NCBI RefSeq assembly: GCF_000308835.1
Contig: NZ_BAGN01000177.1
Location: forward strand, 1 to 64,000
Origin: Nocardia vinacea NBRC 16497
Lineage (GTDB): Bacteria; Actinomycetota; Actinomycetes; Mycobacteriales; Mycobacteriaceae
Length of the DNA stretch: 64,000 bases
Direction of reading: 5' to 3'
Position numbers and translations under genes: made by a program. Position 1 is the first letter of the stretch. The number at the start of each line of letters is the position of its first letter. The notes beneath the pieces were generated by a model. That model saw only the letters and a program-made list of their open reading frames with translations. It ran no database searches and was not told where the DNA came from. Shown in pieces: positions 1 to 8,596 of this stretch.

Positions 1-734
1 AAACTACGAACCCAACAACGCAAAACCACAGCGGATCGTGGCATACGTGCGGCGAGGCTGCCAACGGGAATTCTGGGAATGTCCCGGCGATTTCCGGGAA
101 CAGCTCGACGCTAGCTCGACCTCGAACGCGACCGCAACCGCAAAAGTGCGCGAATTTCCAGAATTTTTCCGATCAAGCCGGGATTCGGTAGCGCAACGCG
201 GAAATGCGATGAACGCGAATATCCGCAGGCAGGACCGCGGCGCGGCAGGCCAAAGAGATCTAAAGAAGGAAAGAATGACAAAAGAATAGAGAAATGGGGA
301 ACAGAAGTAGGGAATAGAGAGCATGGACCAGGCGCACGAGACCACAGCAGACGGCCGATGAGGACCGGTCGAGCATGTCTATACGGCTTTGTGTATAGAC
401 AATCCCGGGTGACACCCGGCCGGATATATAGCGTTCCACCTGCGCTTTTACTGCACTGGGGCGGGTCGTTTTGATCACCTCACCGAATAGGGCACGTAAC
501 CTCACCATCGAACAATGCACGGGTTATTTTTCATCGAGACACCCCATCCACTCGAACCACCACCCCGAGGCCGCAGCCAATTCATCGCCGCGAAATATTC
601 GCCTATTCGTGCCATTCGGACGGCATTCAGACAATGCAACGGCGGCCATTTCGAACCATTTCCACGATCGTAGCAATTCGATTTACATAATGATCGACAA
701 TCGCTGAAATGGGAAGCCTCGTGTTGGTTCTTCT
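1..734. other. Non-coding stretch at window start
   Basis: I see no convincing gene here. The open frames are short and of poor composition, and the region is less GC-rich than the genes beside it. It lies downstream of the ParA/BTAD gene. Its one clear feature is the inverted repeat at 377-400, followed directly by a small GC hairpin at about 404-419. It could hold an origin, a transfer origin or the regulatory region of a gene left of the window; none of these can be shown from this sequence. Confidence 0.6.
377..400. promoter_or_regulatory. Inverted repeat GTCTATAC-N8-GTATAGAC
   Basis: Two 8-base arms are exact reverse complements across an 8-base spacer. Each arm fits the GT-N-TA-N-AC pattern bound by HutC-subfamily GntR regulators, the group that includes KorSA/KorA repressors of actinomycete conjugative elements. 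No GntR gene lies in this window, so the link to such a regulator is inference. Confidence 0.45.
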
Positions 735-2555
735 CTATTTCGTGGCGCGGCGGAGTTGTTCGAGGAGCTGCCTGGTTTCGGGGCTCGGGGTCTGGCCTAT
801 TTCGGCGAGCGTGCGGGTCAGAAGTGAGTAGGTGCGTGCGAGGGCGGCGTATTCGCCGAGACGGGCGTGCAGGCGGAGAATGTCTTGCCAGACAGTTTCG
901 TTGTAGGGGTCGCTCTCAGCGGTTGTCTCGAGCAGGCCCAGGGTGGCACGCGGGTCGTTTTCGGTGTTACGGGTAGCCAGCCAGCTCAATGCATTGAGGG
1001 CGTTGCGTCGTGCCGATTCGCGCAGCGCTTCCACCCAGGAATCGGTGAGGTCGCTGGCCAGTTCACTGGTGGCCAGCTCAGCGATACGTCGGGCAGCGGC
1101 GGCCTGGTCGGTGTCGCTGCTGGCGCGGCGGCGTTCGGCGACGGCGACGTTGAATTCCCAATAGTCGACGCCGACCAACATGCCCGACAGGCGGTAATGC
1201 AGCCGGTCGTCGGCGAGCAGCCCGGTGATCTGCCCGCCGGTGGCGGTGCTGATGGAGGTGCGTAGGCGGCTCAAGGTGTTGGTGAGCGCGCTGGTGCCCC
1301 GCTCCGGTTGGCGTTCGCCCCACAGCATGTCGATCAACTGAGCTCGCGACAGTCCCTCCGGGTGGAGGGCGAGCACGGTCAGCAGCTCGCGGATGCGGGG
1401 CTGCAACTGCGCGGTGACCTCCACACTCGCCCCAGTGCCCCGAGCACGCCAAAAAATCCGGGTCGGCCCGAATACCCGCAGCGCCAGGGCAGGCGCAGCC
1501 TCGTTTGGCGTCTGGACCGTTGGAGAGTTCGCGGGCTCGGTGTCGAGGCCGGGCTCGGGTGCTGCGACGAGTTCGTCCTCGACAGGTTGGCCGGCATCCT
1601 CGCCCCCGCTACCGAGGGCAGGCTCGGGAACCGGAAGCGGTGCAGTGGGTTCCACGACCGCAGGCTCAGGTGTGCGTGGGTGCGGTGAGGGCGCAGGCGC
1701 CTGCTCGAGGCGATAGATCGTCGGCGGGGCGGTCTGGTGGCGGGTTCGGCCTTCCTGGCGGGCGGGGGCACCTGCGGGCGGTTCTGCGGGCCGGACCCGG
1801 CGGGTGGGCGTGCGGAGCTGGAGGTGCAGGGCCGTGGCGATGGCTCGGGCTGCGGGGAGCAGGTGCGGGCGGCGGCGCGGCGCGCGGGTACCGTGCAGCA
1901 ACGCCTCGGCGCTGGCCCGGCTGTCGGGCAGGGTGCCCAGCAACGGGAGCCCGAGGGCGGCGGCGAACTCGCCGCGGGCACTGGCACCAACGAGCACGAT
2001 CCCTCGGCGACGGCTGTTGCGGGTGAATGCGCGGATGCGGCGGGCGGCCAGCTCAGGGTCGCTGTGATCGGCGCGCACGACGATCAGGCAGGCGTCGGCG
2101 GCGGCCAGGACCGGGTCCGGCGCCGAATCGGGCTCGGGGACACCGCAATCGGCGAACACGGTGGCCCCGAGGGCACGCCAGCTCATGTACGGGCCGGTAA
2201 GCAGCTCGGCGGCCGGTACGGCTCGGTCGGCGTCGCGGTGCGGTGGCGCGGCCAGCAGCGCATCCCCGCCTGGCAGGAACTGCACGTGCTGGGCCAGACG
2301 ATCCGGGTCGATCGGTTTGCCGGGCGTGATCGTGCGGGCCAGGCTCGCCAGGCCCAGATACGGGTCAGCGCCGACCATTTCGGCGAGCTGCCCGCCTGCG
2401 GGGTCGGCTTCCACGATCAGAGCGGGTTCTGGGCCGGGCCAGGTGTGGGCGAGGGCGAGGGCGGTTGTGGTGGTTCCGGCGCGTGGGCTCAGGCCCGCGA
2501 CCGTGATCAACAGCGGCGCCTGCGAGCCCGCTGGTGTGGCGCTCGCGCCCATCAC
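735..2555 (-). CDS. ParA/MinD-like P-loop domain fused to BTAD (SARP-type) domain
   Basis: This is a 606-residue two-part protein. Residues 1 to about 230 resemble ParA/MinD ATPases, but the P-loop at residues 21-31 (GLSPRAGTTTT) lacks the usual GK[ST] lysine, so ATP hydrolysis may be altered. A Pro/Glu/Ala-rich linker of about 120 residues follows. From about residue 356 there is an OmpR-type winged helix and then a BTAD helical repeat, as in SARP/AfsR regulators. Start is GTG 2555 or the ATG that follows it directly; this TGATG overlaps the stop of the 27-codon ORF upstream. It is the last gene of a coupled minus-strand operon that begins near 7014. Such fusions occur in actinobacterial conjugative or secretion-type loci; the function here, perhaps regulatory or scaffolding, is inferred. 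Confidence 0.8.
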   Translation of the reverse strand: MMGASATPAGSQAPLLITVAGLSPRAGTTTTALALAHTWPGPEPALIVEADPAGGQLAEMVGADPYLGLASLARTITPGKPIDPDRLAQHVQFLPGGDALLAAPPHRDADRAVPAAELLTGPYMSWRALGATVFADCGVPEPDSAPDPVLAAADACLIVVRADHSDPELAARRIRAFTRNSRRRGIVLVGASARGEFAAALGLPLLGTLPDSRASAEALLHGTRAPRRRPHLLPAARAIATALHLQLRTPTRRVRPAEPPAGAPARQEGRTRHQTAPPTIYRLEQAPAPSPHPRTPEPAVVEPTAPLPVPEPALGSGGEDAGQPVEDELVAAPEPGLDTEPANSPTVQTPNEAAPALALRVFGPTRIFWRARGTGASVEVTAQLQPRIRELLTVLALHPEGLSRAQLIDMLWGERQPERGTSALTNTLSRLRTSISTATGGQITGLLADDRLHYRLSGMLVGVDYWEFNVAVAERRRASSDTDQAAAARRIAELATSELASDLTDSWVEALRESARRNALNALSWLATRNTENDPRATLGLLETTAESDPYNETVWQDILRLHARLGEYAALARTYSLLTRTLAEIGQTPSPETRQLLEQLRRATK

Positions 2556-2635
2556 GACTCCACGCTGGTGCCCGCCGCGACAGGACCGGGCGGGCGGGTT
2601 CGATGGACGGGGGTCTGTGCTGCGGTCGTGGTCAT
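2552..2635 (-). CDS. 27-residue coupled small ORF
   Basis: The ATG at 2635 overlaps the TGA of the upstream membrane-protein gene (ATGA), and its own TGA overlaps the start of the ParA/BTAD gene (TGATG). The product is short, Thr/Pro/Ala-rich, has no membrane segment and resembles nothing I know. Its sequence starts MTTTAAQTPVHRT. The two perfect overlaps argue that ribosomes do read it, either as a real small protein or as a translational bridge between two genes. It could also be merely an untranslated 77-base gap. Confidence 0.4.
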   Translation of the reverse strand: MTTTAAQTPVHRTRPPGPVAAGTSVES

Positions 2636-3392
2636 CCTTGCCCCTGGACGTTGCTGATCAGCAAGCCACCACCCTCGCCTGCGCGGGTGTTGATGACCTG
2701 GAGATAGTCCACCCGTTGCCGGTCCGGATGCAGCTCCACCACATGCACGTTCGCGGTCGTCTCCGAGATCGGGGTGACCGCCACACAATGGGTCGTGCCC
2801 GCCGGAATCGAGGCGATCCCGGCGGCGAGGCCGTCACCGGTGATCCCGGACTCCGGTGCGAGCACCCGCATCGCCGCCTCAGCGCTGCGCTGGGCGTAGT
2901 ACGCGGCCTCGAACGAGGCGATCACTCCCGCGACGGTGGCGGTGGTGTCTCCGGGGCGGTCGGTGACCACGGTGCCCGACAACCCGGTGCACGCGCCCTC
3001 GACCACCACAGTGGTAGTCGCCGGTACCGCCGTGGCATGCACCGGATCAGCGGGGTCACGGGAGTCGTTGCCCCACACCCCCACCCCACCGATCACCACG
3101 GCCACAGTGGCCGCCAGCGCGGCCCACACCCGCCCCGGCACCCGGTGCCCGGCACCGTCCCACCGCGCCGGTGCCACGGCCGTGTCGGCCTCGTCAGGAG
3201 TCTGTGGCAGCGCCACCAGCCATCGGTCCTCCCGTGGCGGTGGTTCAGGACTCGCCCCGGCCCGACCCCGGTCTCGGAATCGAGATCGGGGTCGGGGTCG
3301 GACACGAGGTGCAGGGCCGGTCCCATGCGCGGCTGCTCGAGCCAGGCCCACGGGTCGGCCTCGCTGGGCTTGGGCTTCTTGCGGAAAATCAT
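2632..3392 (-). pseudogene. Single-pass membrane protein with extracellular domain, probable -1 frameshift
   Basis: The plausible N-terminus begins at ATG 3392 behind GAGGCGAGG and reads MIFRKKPKPSEADPWAWLEQ, then an acidic SDPDPDLDSETG stretch. That frame soon turns into unlikely Trp/Arg-rich sequence. The overlapping frame, one base away, carries the believable remainder: EDRWLVALPQTPDEAD, a membrane helix (AALAATVAVVIGGVGVW) and an extracellular domain of about 140 residues. Joining the frames in the G-rich tract near 3255-3285 gives one sensible protein: a cytoplasmic tail, one helix and an outer domain, as in membrane subunits of actinobacterial conjugation loci. A sequencing error, a true mutation or programmed slippage are all possible. 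A single-frame alternative starts at GTG 3396. Confidence 0.6.
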
Positions 3393-3500
3393 TCACCTCG
3401 CCTCATTGGGAGTTGTTCTCGGAATGGTTGAGTCGCCGGGCCTGCCCGCACCCCGTGGAGGGGGAGTTGTTCGGGGTGCGGGCAGGATCCCCGGAGGGGT

Positions 3501-4640
3501 CTAGGAGTGGGCCGCGTGCTCGGAGTCCGGTGGCACGCGCCCGGTATTCGGCGGCCGGCGAGTGATGTCCTCACCCAGCCTCGCGAGCACATCCCCGGTA
3601 GCGGCACTCGCGGTGTTGAGGTGGCCGGCGTCGTACTCGCGCCAGCTGACCTCGGTGCCGCGTTGCCGGTAGGCGATGAGTGCGCGGCGCCCGGCGTGCA
3701 CCGGAACGATCGCGTCGGCACTGCCGTGATACAGGTGCAGCGGCATCACGGGTTTGGTGTGGGCGAGGGTTTCCAACGCCAGCACACGCCGCCACCACAG
3801 GTCGTTCCAGGGGTCGGGCCGTCGGCACCAGTGCGCCAAGGGTTGCGGAAACCGGTGCAGCAGTTCGGTGCCGGTGAGGTGTTGCGCTTCGGCGACGGCC
3901 TGTATTCCGTTCTCGTTCAGGACGTGGCGCAGCGGGATGTGTTCGTAGGCTCGGGAGAGTCCGATCAGCCCGGCCAGCCCCACTGCCGCGCCCGCGCCCT
4001 GGCTGAAAGCCGGTGCCAGCGCGGCGAGGTCGGAGGCGACGGCTCCGGCGGCGATACCGCGTAGATCCACCTCGGGCGCGTACCAGGGGTGCAGTTCACC
4101 GGCGGCGGTGACCGCTCGCCCGCCGTCGGCGTATCCCCAGGCCACCACCGGTGCGACCGGAGTACCGAGGTCCGCGCCGCGATAGACCGCGCGTGCGAGG
4201 TCGAGCACGATCCGGCCCCCGGCGCGGGCGGCGAGGAAGGTATGCGGTCCGGCACCGGTGAGGCCGAGTCCTTCGCCGTCGGGTATCGCCACCACCCACC
4301 CCCGCCGCAAGGCCGCCTCGATCTCCGTGGTGGCGGGTTCGGCGCCGATCGCCAGCAGCTGCGAGGGCGCGCACACTCCGCCGAGTCCGCGAAATTCCGG
4401 GCAGTACACCAGGATCGCGGTGGCACCGGGCTCGGAGACCGCTTCGGGGATCAGCACGATCCCCGACGCGGGGGTGAGTTCGGAGCGGGAATTGGTGGAG
4501 ACGTAGATGATCTGCCACGCTCCCGCCGCCGAAGTCAGTTGCGGCACGAACACCGGCCGCGTCCGCACCAGGCCCCCGGCACGGTGGCCGTCGAGGGTCG
4601 GCGCGTCGTAGAACTCGCTGTTCATTGGTTCGCTGTTCAC
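3501..4640 (-). CDS. Secretory-lipase-family alpha/beta hydrolase lacking the nucleophile serine
   Basis: This 379-residue protein has the secretory lipase (LIP) family fold. The nucleophile elbow that should read GYSxGG is GYADGG (residues 169-174), so alanine replaces serine at 171. The other triad members look present: Asp309 in HGSADAIVP and His340 in DAGHLNTA. No signal peptide is visible, unlike most relatives. The GTG start at 4640 overlaps the stop of the cutinase gene (GTGA); a second possible start is ATG 4625. The coupling suggests joint function with the cutinase. Unless another residue substitutes, the protein is probably catalytically dead and may act in binding or assembly. Confidence 0.8.
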   Translation of the reverse strand: MNSEPMNSEFYDAPTLDGHRAGGLVRTRPVFVPQLTSAAGAWQIIYVSTNSRSELTPASGIVLIPEAVSEPGATAILVYCPEFRGLGGVCAPSQLLAIGAEPATTEIEAALRRGWVVAIPDGEGLGLTGAGPHTFLAARAGGRIVLDLARAVYRGADLGTPVAPVVAWGYADGGRAVTAAGELHPWYAPEVDLRGIAAGAVASDLAALAPAFSQGAGAAVGLAGLIGLSRAYEHIPLRHVLNENGIQAVAEAQHLTGTELLHRFPQPLAHWCRRPDPWNDLWWRRVLALETLAHTKPVMPLHLYHGSADAIVPVHAGRRALIAYRQRGTEVSWREYDAGHLNTASAATGDVLARLGEDITRRPPNTGRVPPDSEHAAHS

Positions 4641-5893
4641 GGCTGCCTCCCGGCGAGGTCGTAGGCGAGTGCGGTCATCCACGCGATCCCGCTGGCGAGT
4701 TGTCCGGCGGCGGCGTAACCGGTGTGGCGGCCGACCAGGTCGGAGTATCGAAGCCACACAACTGGATTCATCAGATCGGCGTTGTCGGTGACCAGCTGCC
4801 CCCACGCGCCCGAGAGCTGCGCGGCCAGTTTCGGCAACTGCCCGACCGGGTCCCCGGCCACGACCCCGGTGATCTGCGCCCACCGGGCCGTCGCGGCGGC
4901 CGTCTCCTCCGGGGTCGCAGGTGGGGTGCGGGGGTCGGCTGTGGTGGTGAGCTGCTGCGCGAGGCTGGCCTCGGGCACATAGTCGACGACGCCGGGGCCA
5001 ATCCGGAAGTCGTGGTTCACCACGGTGGTCCAGGCGTCACCGAGCACGCCCGAGAGCAGGGCCTGGATCGAGCCGAGCGCTGCTATCGGATCTCGTAGGT
5101 CGGCCTGGGCGGCGATCTGCGCGGCCATCCGCAACAGGGCGGCGTGATCGGGTGCCGCGCAACTCAAGTCGCCCTCGACGCAGATATCGGCCACCCGACC
5201 GGTCAGCGCGCCGTAATCGAGGCCCTCGTCCGTGGCGATCCCGCTGCCGGACGCGGGTGCGGTGGTGATCGCCACCCCCGATATCGCCGCCCCCGTTGTG
5301 CCGGGGGCCGGGTCGGGGGTGAGTTGGCCGGGGCGGCCGGGGATCACAGGCGATCCGGGGGCGCGATCGGGATCGGAGTAGAGCGCGATACCCGCGATCT
5401 TCTCGGGGCCGACCGGTCCCTCGCCCGCGCCGACAGCGCGCGCGAATTCCGACACCACCTGCGCGCCTTGGGAATACCCGACCCCAGCCAGCGCGGTGTC
5501 CGGGCACGCGGCGGCGATCCGCTCGGCGGTTTCCTCGAGCGCGGCGACACCGGCGCGCACCGAGTCCGCGTAGGCGTCGGAGCCGCCGCCTGTGCCCACC
5601 GCTCCCCCGAACCCGGCGGGATAGGCAATGTAGCTGCGCTGCACCAGATCCGGGACAGCGGCCACCACTGGGCCGAGCAGCGCACCGAGCATGCCGGTAT
5701 CGGCCAGCGGGTCCGCCCCGGGTGAGGACTGCCCGGTGCCCTGCACTCCCAGCAAATACAGTGCCGGGCACCCATTGATCGGCACTGCTACCGCGAGCGG
5801 AGTCGTCGCGCTCATCGCCCCAGCTGCACCGAGTGCTGTTGCCATCGCGACGGCCGCGAGGATGCGCGCATGGCCCTTCGTCGTGGGGATCAT
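4637..5893 (-). CDS. Secreted cutinase-family serine esterase
   Basis: This 418-residue protein has a Sec signal peptide (residues 1 to about 37, ending TTPLAVAVP). A cutinase domain follows with GCPALYLLGVQGTGQS near the start, the nucleophile elbow GYSQG (Ser141), and a later CVEGDLSC...DH segment matching the family Asp/His region. The C-terminal ~130 residues extend beyond a usual 200-250-residue cutinase and resemble the tail of the second cutinase at 31979-33811 (WxRYxDxVxRH pattern). Mycobacterial relatives act as esterases or phospholipases at the cell envelope. The start overlaps the stop of the glycine-zipper gene (ATGA), and its stop overlaps the lipase gene, so the three are translationally coupled. 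Confidence 0.9.
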   Translation of the reverse strand: MIPTTKGHARILAAVAMATALGAAGAMSATTPLAVAVPINGCPALYLLGVQGTGQSSPGADPLADTGMLGALLGPVVAAVPDLVQRSYIAYPAGFGGAVGTGGGSDAYADSVRAGVAALEETAERIAAACPDTALAGVGYSQGAQVVSEFARAVGAGEGPVGPEKIAGIALYSDPDRAPGSPVIPGRPGQLTPDPAPGTTGAAISGVAITTAPASGSGIATDEGLDYGALTGRVADICVEGDLSCAAPDHAALLRMAAQIAAQADLRDPIAALGSIQALLSGVLGDAWTTVVNHDFRIGPGVVDYVPEASLAQQLTTTADPRTPPATPEETAAATARWAQITGVVAGDPVGQLPKLAAQLSGAWGQLVTDNADLMNPVVWLRYSDLVGRHTGYAAAGQLASGIAWMTALAYDLAGRQP

Positions 5894-6783
5894 GGCTGGC
5901 CCACCCCCACACCGGCACCGAACCCCGCACCCACCGTGCCACCGGCCACCGCACCCACCACAGCGGCAGGCGCACCGGCCACGATCGCACCCACGGCAGC
6001 GCCCACCGCCGCACCTAACGCGGTACCGGCCACACCGGAGGTGATCGTTCCGATGACCGGTACCGCCACCACGGTGCCCAGTGCGGCACCGGCGATTCCG
6101 CCGATGGTGCCGCCGACGAGACCGCCCACGACCGCGCCGAGGGTTGCGGCCGGTGCTCCGGCAACGACCGCGCCACCTGCACCGCCGAGCGCTGCCCCGC
6201 CCAGCGTGGCTCCGCTGACTCGATCGGAGCGTCCGGCGGGGATGCCGACCGAGTCCAGGGCGGTCGCGACCTGTGCCTCAGCGCCTGCCGCGGCGTCGTT
6301 GATGGCGTTCGCGCACTCCGGGGGTAGCCAGTCCGGGCGCGGTGCTTCCCACTGCCCGACTCGAATTGTGTTCTCCGGCGGCTCGATCGGGGCTACCGGT
6401 GCCACCGGTTCGGGCAAATGGAGATCCTCGATCGCGATCGGCTCCACAGGTTGGTTCACCGATGGTGCCGGGCGTGGCCCGGATCCGTTGCGGATCTCGG
6501 GGGGCTGGGAGTAGTACACCGGTGGGGGTGGTACGGGTTCCGGCGGAGGTGGGGTGGAGGTTCCGGGCTGCGCGGGGCTGGTGACACCGGGCTGATCAGT
6601 GATCTCCGCAGGCGCGGTCGCGGTCGCGGTCGCCGCCGACAGCAACATCACGATAGGCACCGCACCGGCGAGGACCGTCCTGCCGCCGCGAGACAGACTG
6701 GTGTGCACACGGTTTCGGCGCACATCGCCGATTACACAGCGTTGAACCAGAGGTGATTGGGGGGATTTCCGTGTTTTGGACAT
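5890..6783 (-). CDS. Secreted Pro-rich / glycine-zipper protein
   Basis: This is an approximately 297-residue protein with a charged N-terminus, a hydrophobic segment (TVLAGAVPIVMLLSAATA) that looks like a signal peptide or anchor, and a Pro-rich linker (PPPPEPVPPPPV). The second half is built of small-residue repeats such as AALGGAGGAVVAG and VVGGLVGGTIGGIAGA. Glycine zippers of this kind insert into or pack within membranes. ATG 6783 is preferred because AAGGG lies about 10 bases upstream; ATG 6801 is possible. Its stop overlaps the cutinase start. A membrane- or mycomembrane-associated role for the following cutinase is inference. Confidence 0.75.
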   Translation of the reverse strand: MSKTRKSPQSPLVQRCVIGDVRRNRVHTSLSRGGRTVLAGAVPIVMLLSAATATATAPAEITDQPGVTSPAQPGTSTPPPPEPVPPPPVYYSQPPEIRNGSGPRPAPSVNQPVEPIAIEDLHLPEPVAPVAPIEPPENTIRVGQWEAPRPDWLPPECANAINDAAAGAEAQVATALDSVGIPAGRSDRVSGATLGGAALGGAGGAVVAGAPAATLGAVVGGLVGGTIGGIAGAALGTVVAVPVIGTITSGVAGTALGAAVGAAVGAIVAGAPAAVVGAVAGGTVGAGFGAGVGVGQP

Positions 6784-6860
6784 GCCGAATAAACCCTTCA
6801 TCGGTCAGGGCGATAATTGAGAAAGAATGGTGAATACGCGGGGGGCGGGCGCGTGTTATC

Positions 6861-6899
6861 GCGGCCCTCCCAGAGGCGAAAGCGCTTCTGGGAGGCCGC
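6861..6899 (-). terminator. Hairpin between tiny peptide gene and secreted-protein operon
   Basis: CTCCCAGAGGCG pairs with CGCTTCTGGGAG across a short AAAG loop, with GGCC pairing outside it. It sits just after the 32-codon ORF and before the glycine-zipper gene. No U-run follows, which is usual for actinobacterial hairpin terminators. It may let the peptide be made in excess over the downstream operon. Confidence 0.6.
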
Positions 6900-6915
6900 T
6901 TCTCAGGTGTTCACG

Positions 6916-7014
6916 TCACACGAACATAAAGATGATCGACAGCGCCTGCCAGACCACGTTCAAGGCGTTGGATGCCACGATCAGGCCGTCGTTCAGGATC
7001 TGGAGGGGATCCAC
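6916..7014 (-). CDS. 32-residue hydrophobic peptide
   Basis: GTG 7014 is preceded by AAAGGAAACCGAT, and an in-frame TGA just upstream rules out a longer start. The peptide begins MDPLQILNDGLIVASNALN and ends in the hydrophobic run ALSIIFMFV. It has no cleavable signal and almost no charge. It leads the glycine-zipper/cutinase/lipase operon and is separated from it by a hairpin. The second cutinase locus has two similar peptides (33894-33983 and 34103-34189) in the same relative place. The size and lack of signal recall the tiny PorA/PorH mycomembrane peptides of Corynebacterium, but I see no sequence identity, so this is only a working idea. Confidence 0.55.
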   Translation of the reverse strand: MDPLQILNDGLIVASNALNVVWQALSIIFMFV

Positions 7015-7406
7015 ATCGGTTTCCTTTCAATCGGTTTGGACTTGCCGTTCTATCCAAACCGTGAAACCTCGTGGAATGCCAGGGTTTACGCTCACCTATT
7101 TTGCGGTAATGCTCCGAGCGTCAAATTGCTATTCTGGGCTTGTCCAGCGCGTTTGCTGAACAATTGTCGCTGGGAGCGTCAAGGAAAATTTTTTGCTGGA
7201 TCGTCTGCGCGGCACACTGATTCGTGGCGGGGACGACCCTGGATGGTTCGTTGGTGAGCTATCTCATTGCGATCCCTCGGTGCGAAGACCTTGTCGTGTC
7301 AGAGACCGTCTGGTAGGAACGAGAGCATCATCTTGGGGGCAACCAATCACCATAACCTTGCTAGATCTGTAGCGGAAGACTCTAGAAAGATGGGGGGGCT
7401 CTGCAC

Positions 7407-8213
7407 ATGAGCCGCAATCCTGCACATCGTGCACACGGCCACACACGACGTGGGTCACTGCCGCACATCCCGACCTTGGGCAGCGCCTGCTTGGACATCC
7501 GCAACGAGTTGGGGCTCTCGCGTGCGGTGGCCCAGCAGCGTCACGGGATCAGTACCAGCTACCTGTCCGACATCGAGGCCGACCGCACCACACCAAAACC
7601 CGAAACCCTCGAAAAGATCATCAACGGTTACGATCTCGATCCCCCGCGCACACGACACCTGCGCGAGCTGTGCGCCCCACCCGAGCACCTGCCCACCGCG
7701 GAGCGCCTTCGCCGGTATGTGCACGACGACGTCGGTCTCATGACTTACCTGCGCGACCTCGAGAAACGTGATCTTTTCGCAGCGTATGTCGATCCGCTGT
7801 GGAACATCCTGGCCTCGACCGACGGATTCCGATCATGGCTGGCGGGTATCGGTGAAGACGGGAACGTGCGGGCATGGGTGTTCACCCGGCACGCCCGTGC
7901 GGTCCTGACCGACTGGCGCTACGAAGCCATGCGCACCGTCGCGGTCGTCAGGGCGGTATTGGGCGCCTACCGCGACTCCGAACAAGCCCGCGACCTGATG
8001 CGCCACCTTCGCCCCAGCCGGGACTTCCAGCGCCTCTGGAAATCCAGTACCCAGGTGGCTTACGGCCGCCACGTCAACGACCTGCTCCACCGACGCGATC
8101 CCGGCACCGGAGAACTCGCCTCCTACCGCATCAGCATCGCCGACCAAACCCAAAACCAACACGTCCAACTCGTCACCGCCATCCGCCAGCCCTACTCCGG
8201 CCCCGACATCTGA
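7407..8213 (+). CDS. XRE-family regulator with MmyB-like ligand domain
   Basis: This 268-residue regulator has an N-terminal Cro/C1-type helix-turn-helix at about residues 25-75 (RNELGLSRAVAQQ, STSYLSDIEADRTTP). The rest resembles the MmyB-type ligand-binding domain common in actinobacterial regulators, including the LEKRDLFAAYVDPLWNILAST stretch and the VLTDWRYEAMRTVAVVRA helix. The start follows a weak GGGGGGCTCTGCAC leader. It is divergent from the 32-residue peptide and cutinase operon and may control it. The ligand is unknown. The intergenic region holds two GAGCGTCAA direct repeats near 7116 and 7171 that could be sites. Confidence 0.85.
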   Translation: MSRNPAHRAHGHTRRGSLPHIPTLGSACLDIRNELGLSRAVAQQRHGISTSYLSDIEADRTTPKPETLEKIINGYDLDPPRTRHLRELCAPPEHLPTAERLRRYVHDDVGLMTYLRDLEKRDLFAAYVDPLWNILASTDGFRSWLAGIGEDGNVRAWVFTRHARAVLTDWRYEAMRTVAVVRAVLGAYRDSEQARDLMRHLRPSRDFQRLWKSSTQVAYGRHVNDLLHRRDPGTGELASYRISIADQTQNQHVQLVTAIRQPYSGPDI

Positions 8214-8596
8214 AAAATCTTCGACACGCGGTGAGACACGCCAAGACGTGGTGTCGCACCGGCGTGAAGATCACTTCACCATGAAACGTCCGCTTCACCC
8301 TCGACGAAACGAAACCATCAGCGGCGCACACGAAGCCGAGCCCGGCCAGCAACTCGAACAGCATCAGCAAACACACGTGACAGCAACAAACCATCGCTTT
8401 GAACGAGTGCCGCTGAAACTGGGTAAGGCTAGTTCGCTGGCAGACAATGCAATTGAAATCGGGACTGCCCCGGTGCGGTTGACTCCTGACCTGTGAGGAT
8501 TTCGCCCTCACGGTGCTAGGACTCGCAATGCCAAGTCAAGCCGCGGTGACCGGATTCGGTGTGTGGAGGCTGAACTCGCGTCCATCGGGCATGTCT
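8214..8596. other. Intergenic stretch with small inverted repeat
   Basis: There is no believable gene between the XRE regulator and the convergent small gene. A GTGAAG-ATCA-CTTCAC inverted repeat lies at 8264-8279 and could act as a weak hairpin or an operator. Confidence 0.5.

Noticed and set aside
471..707. 78-codon plus frame in the first kilobase
   Set aside because: Composition rich in Ser, Asn and His, without ribosome site or context.
867..2657. Long plus-strand open frames opposite the ParA/BTAD gene
   Set aside because: They are antisense shadows caused by high GC third positions; the minus frame has domain structure and coupling.
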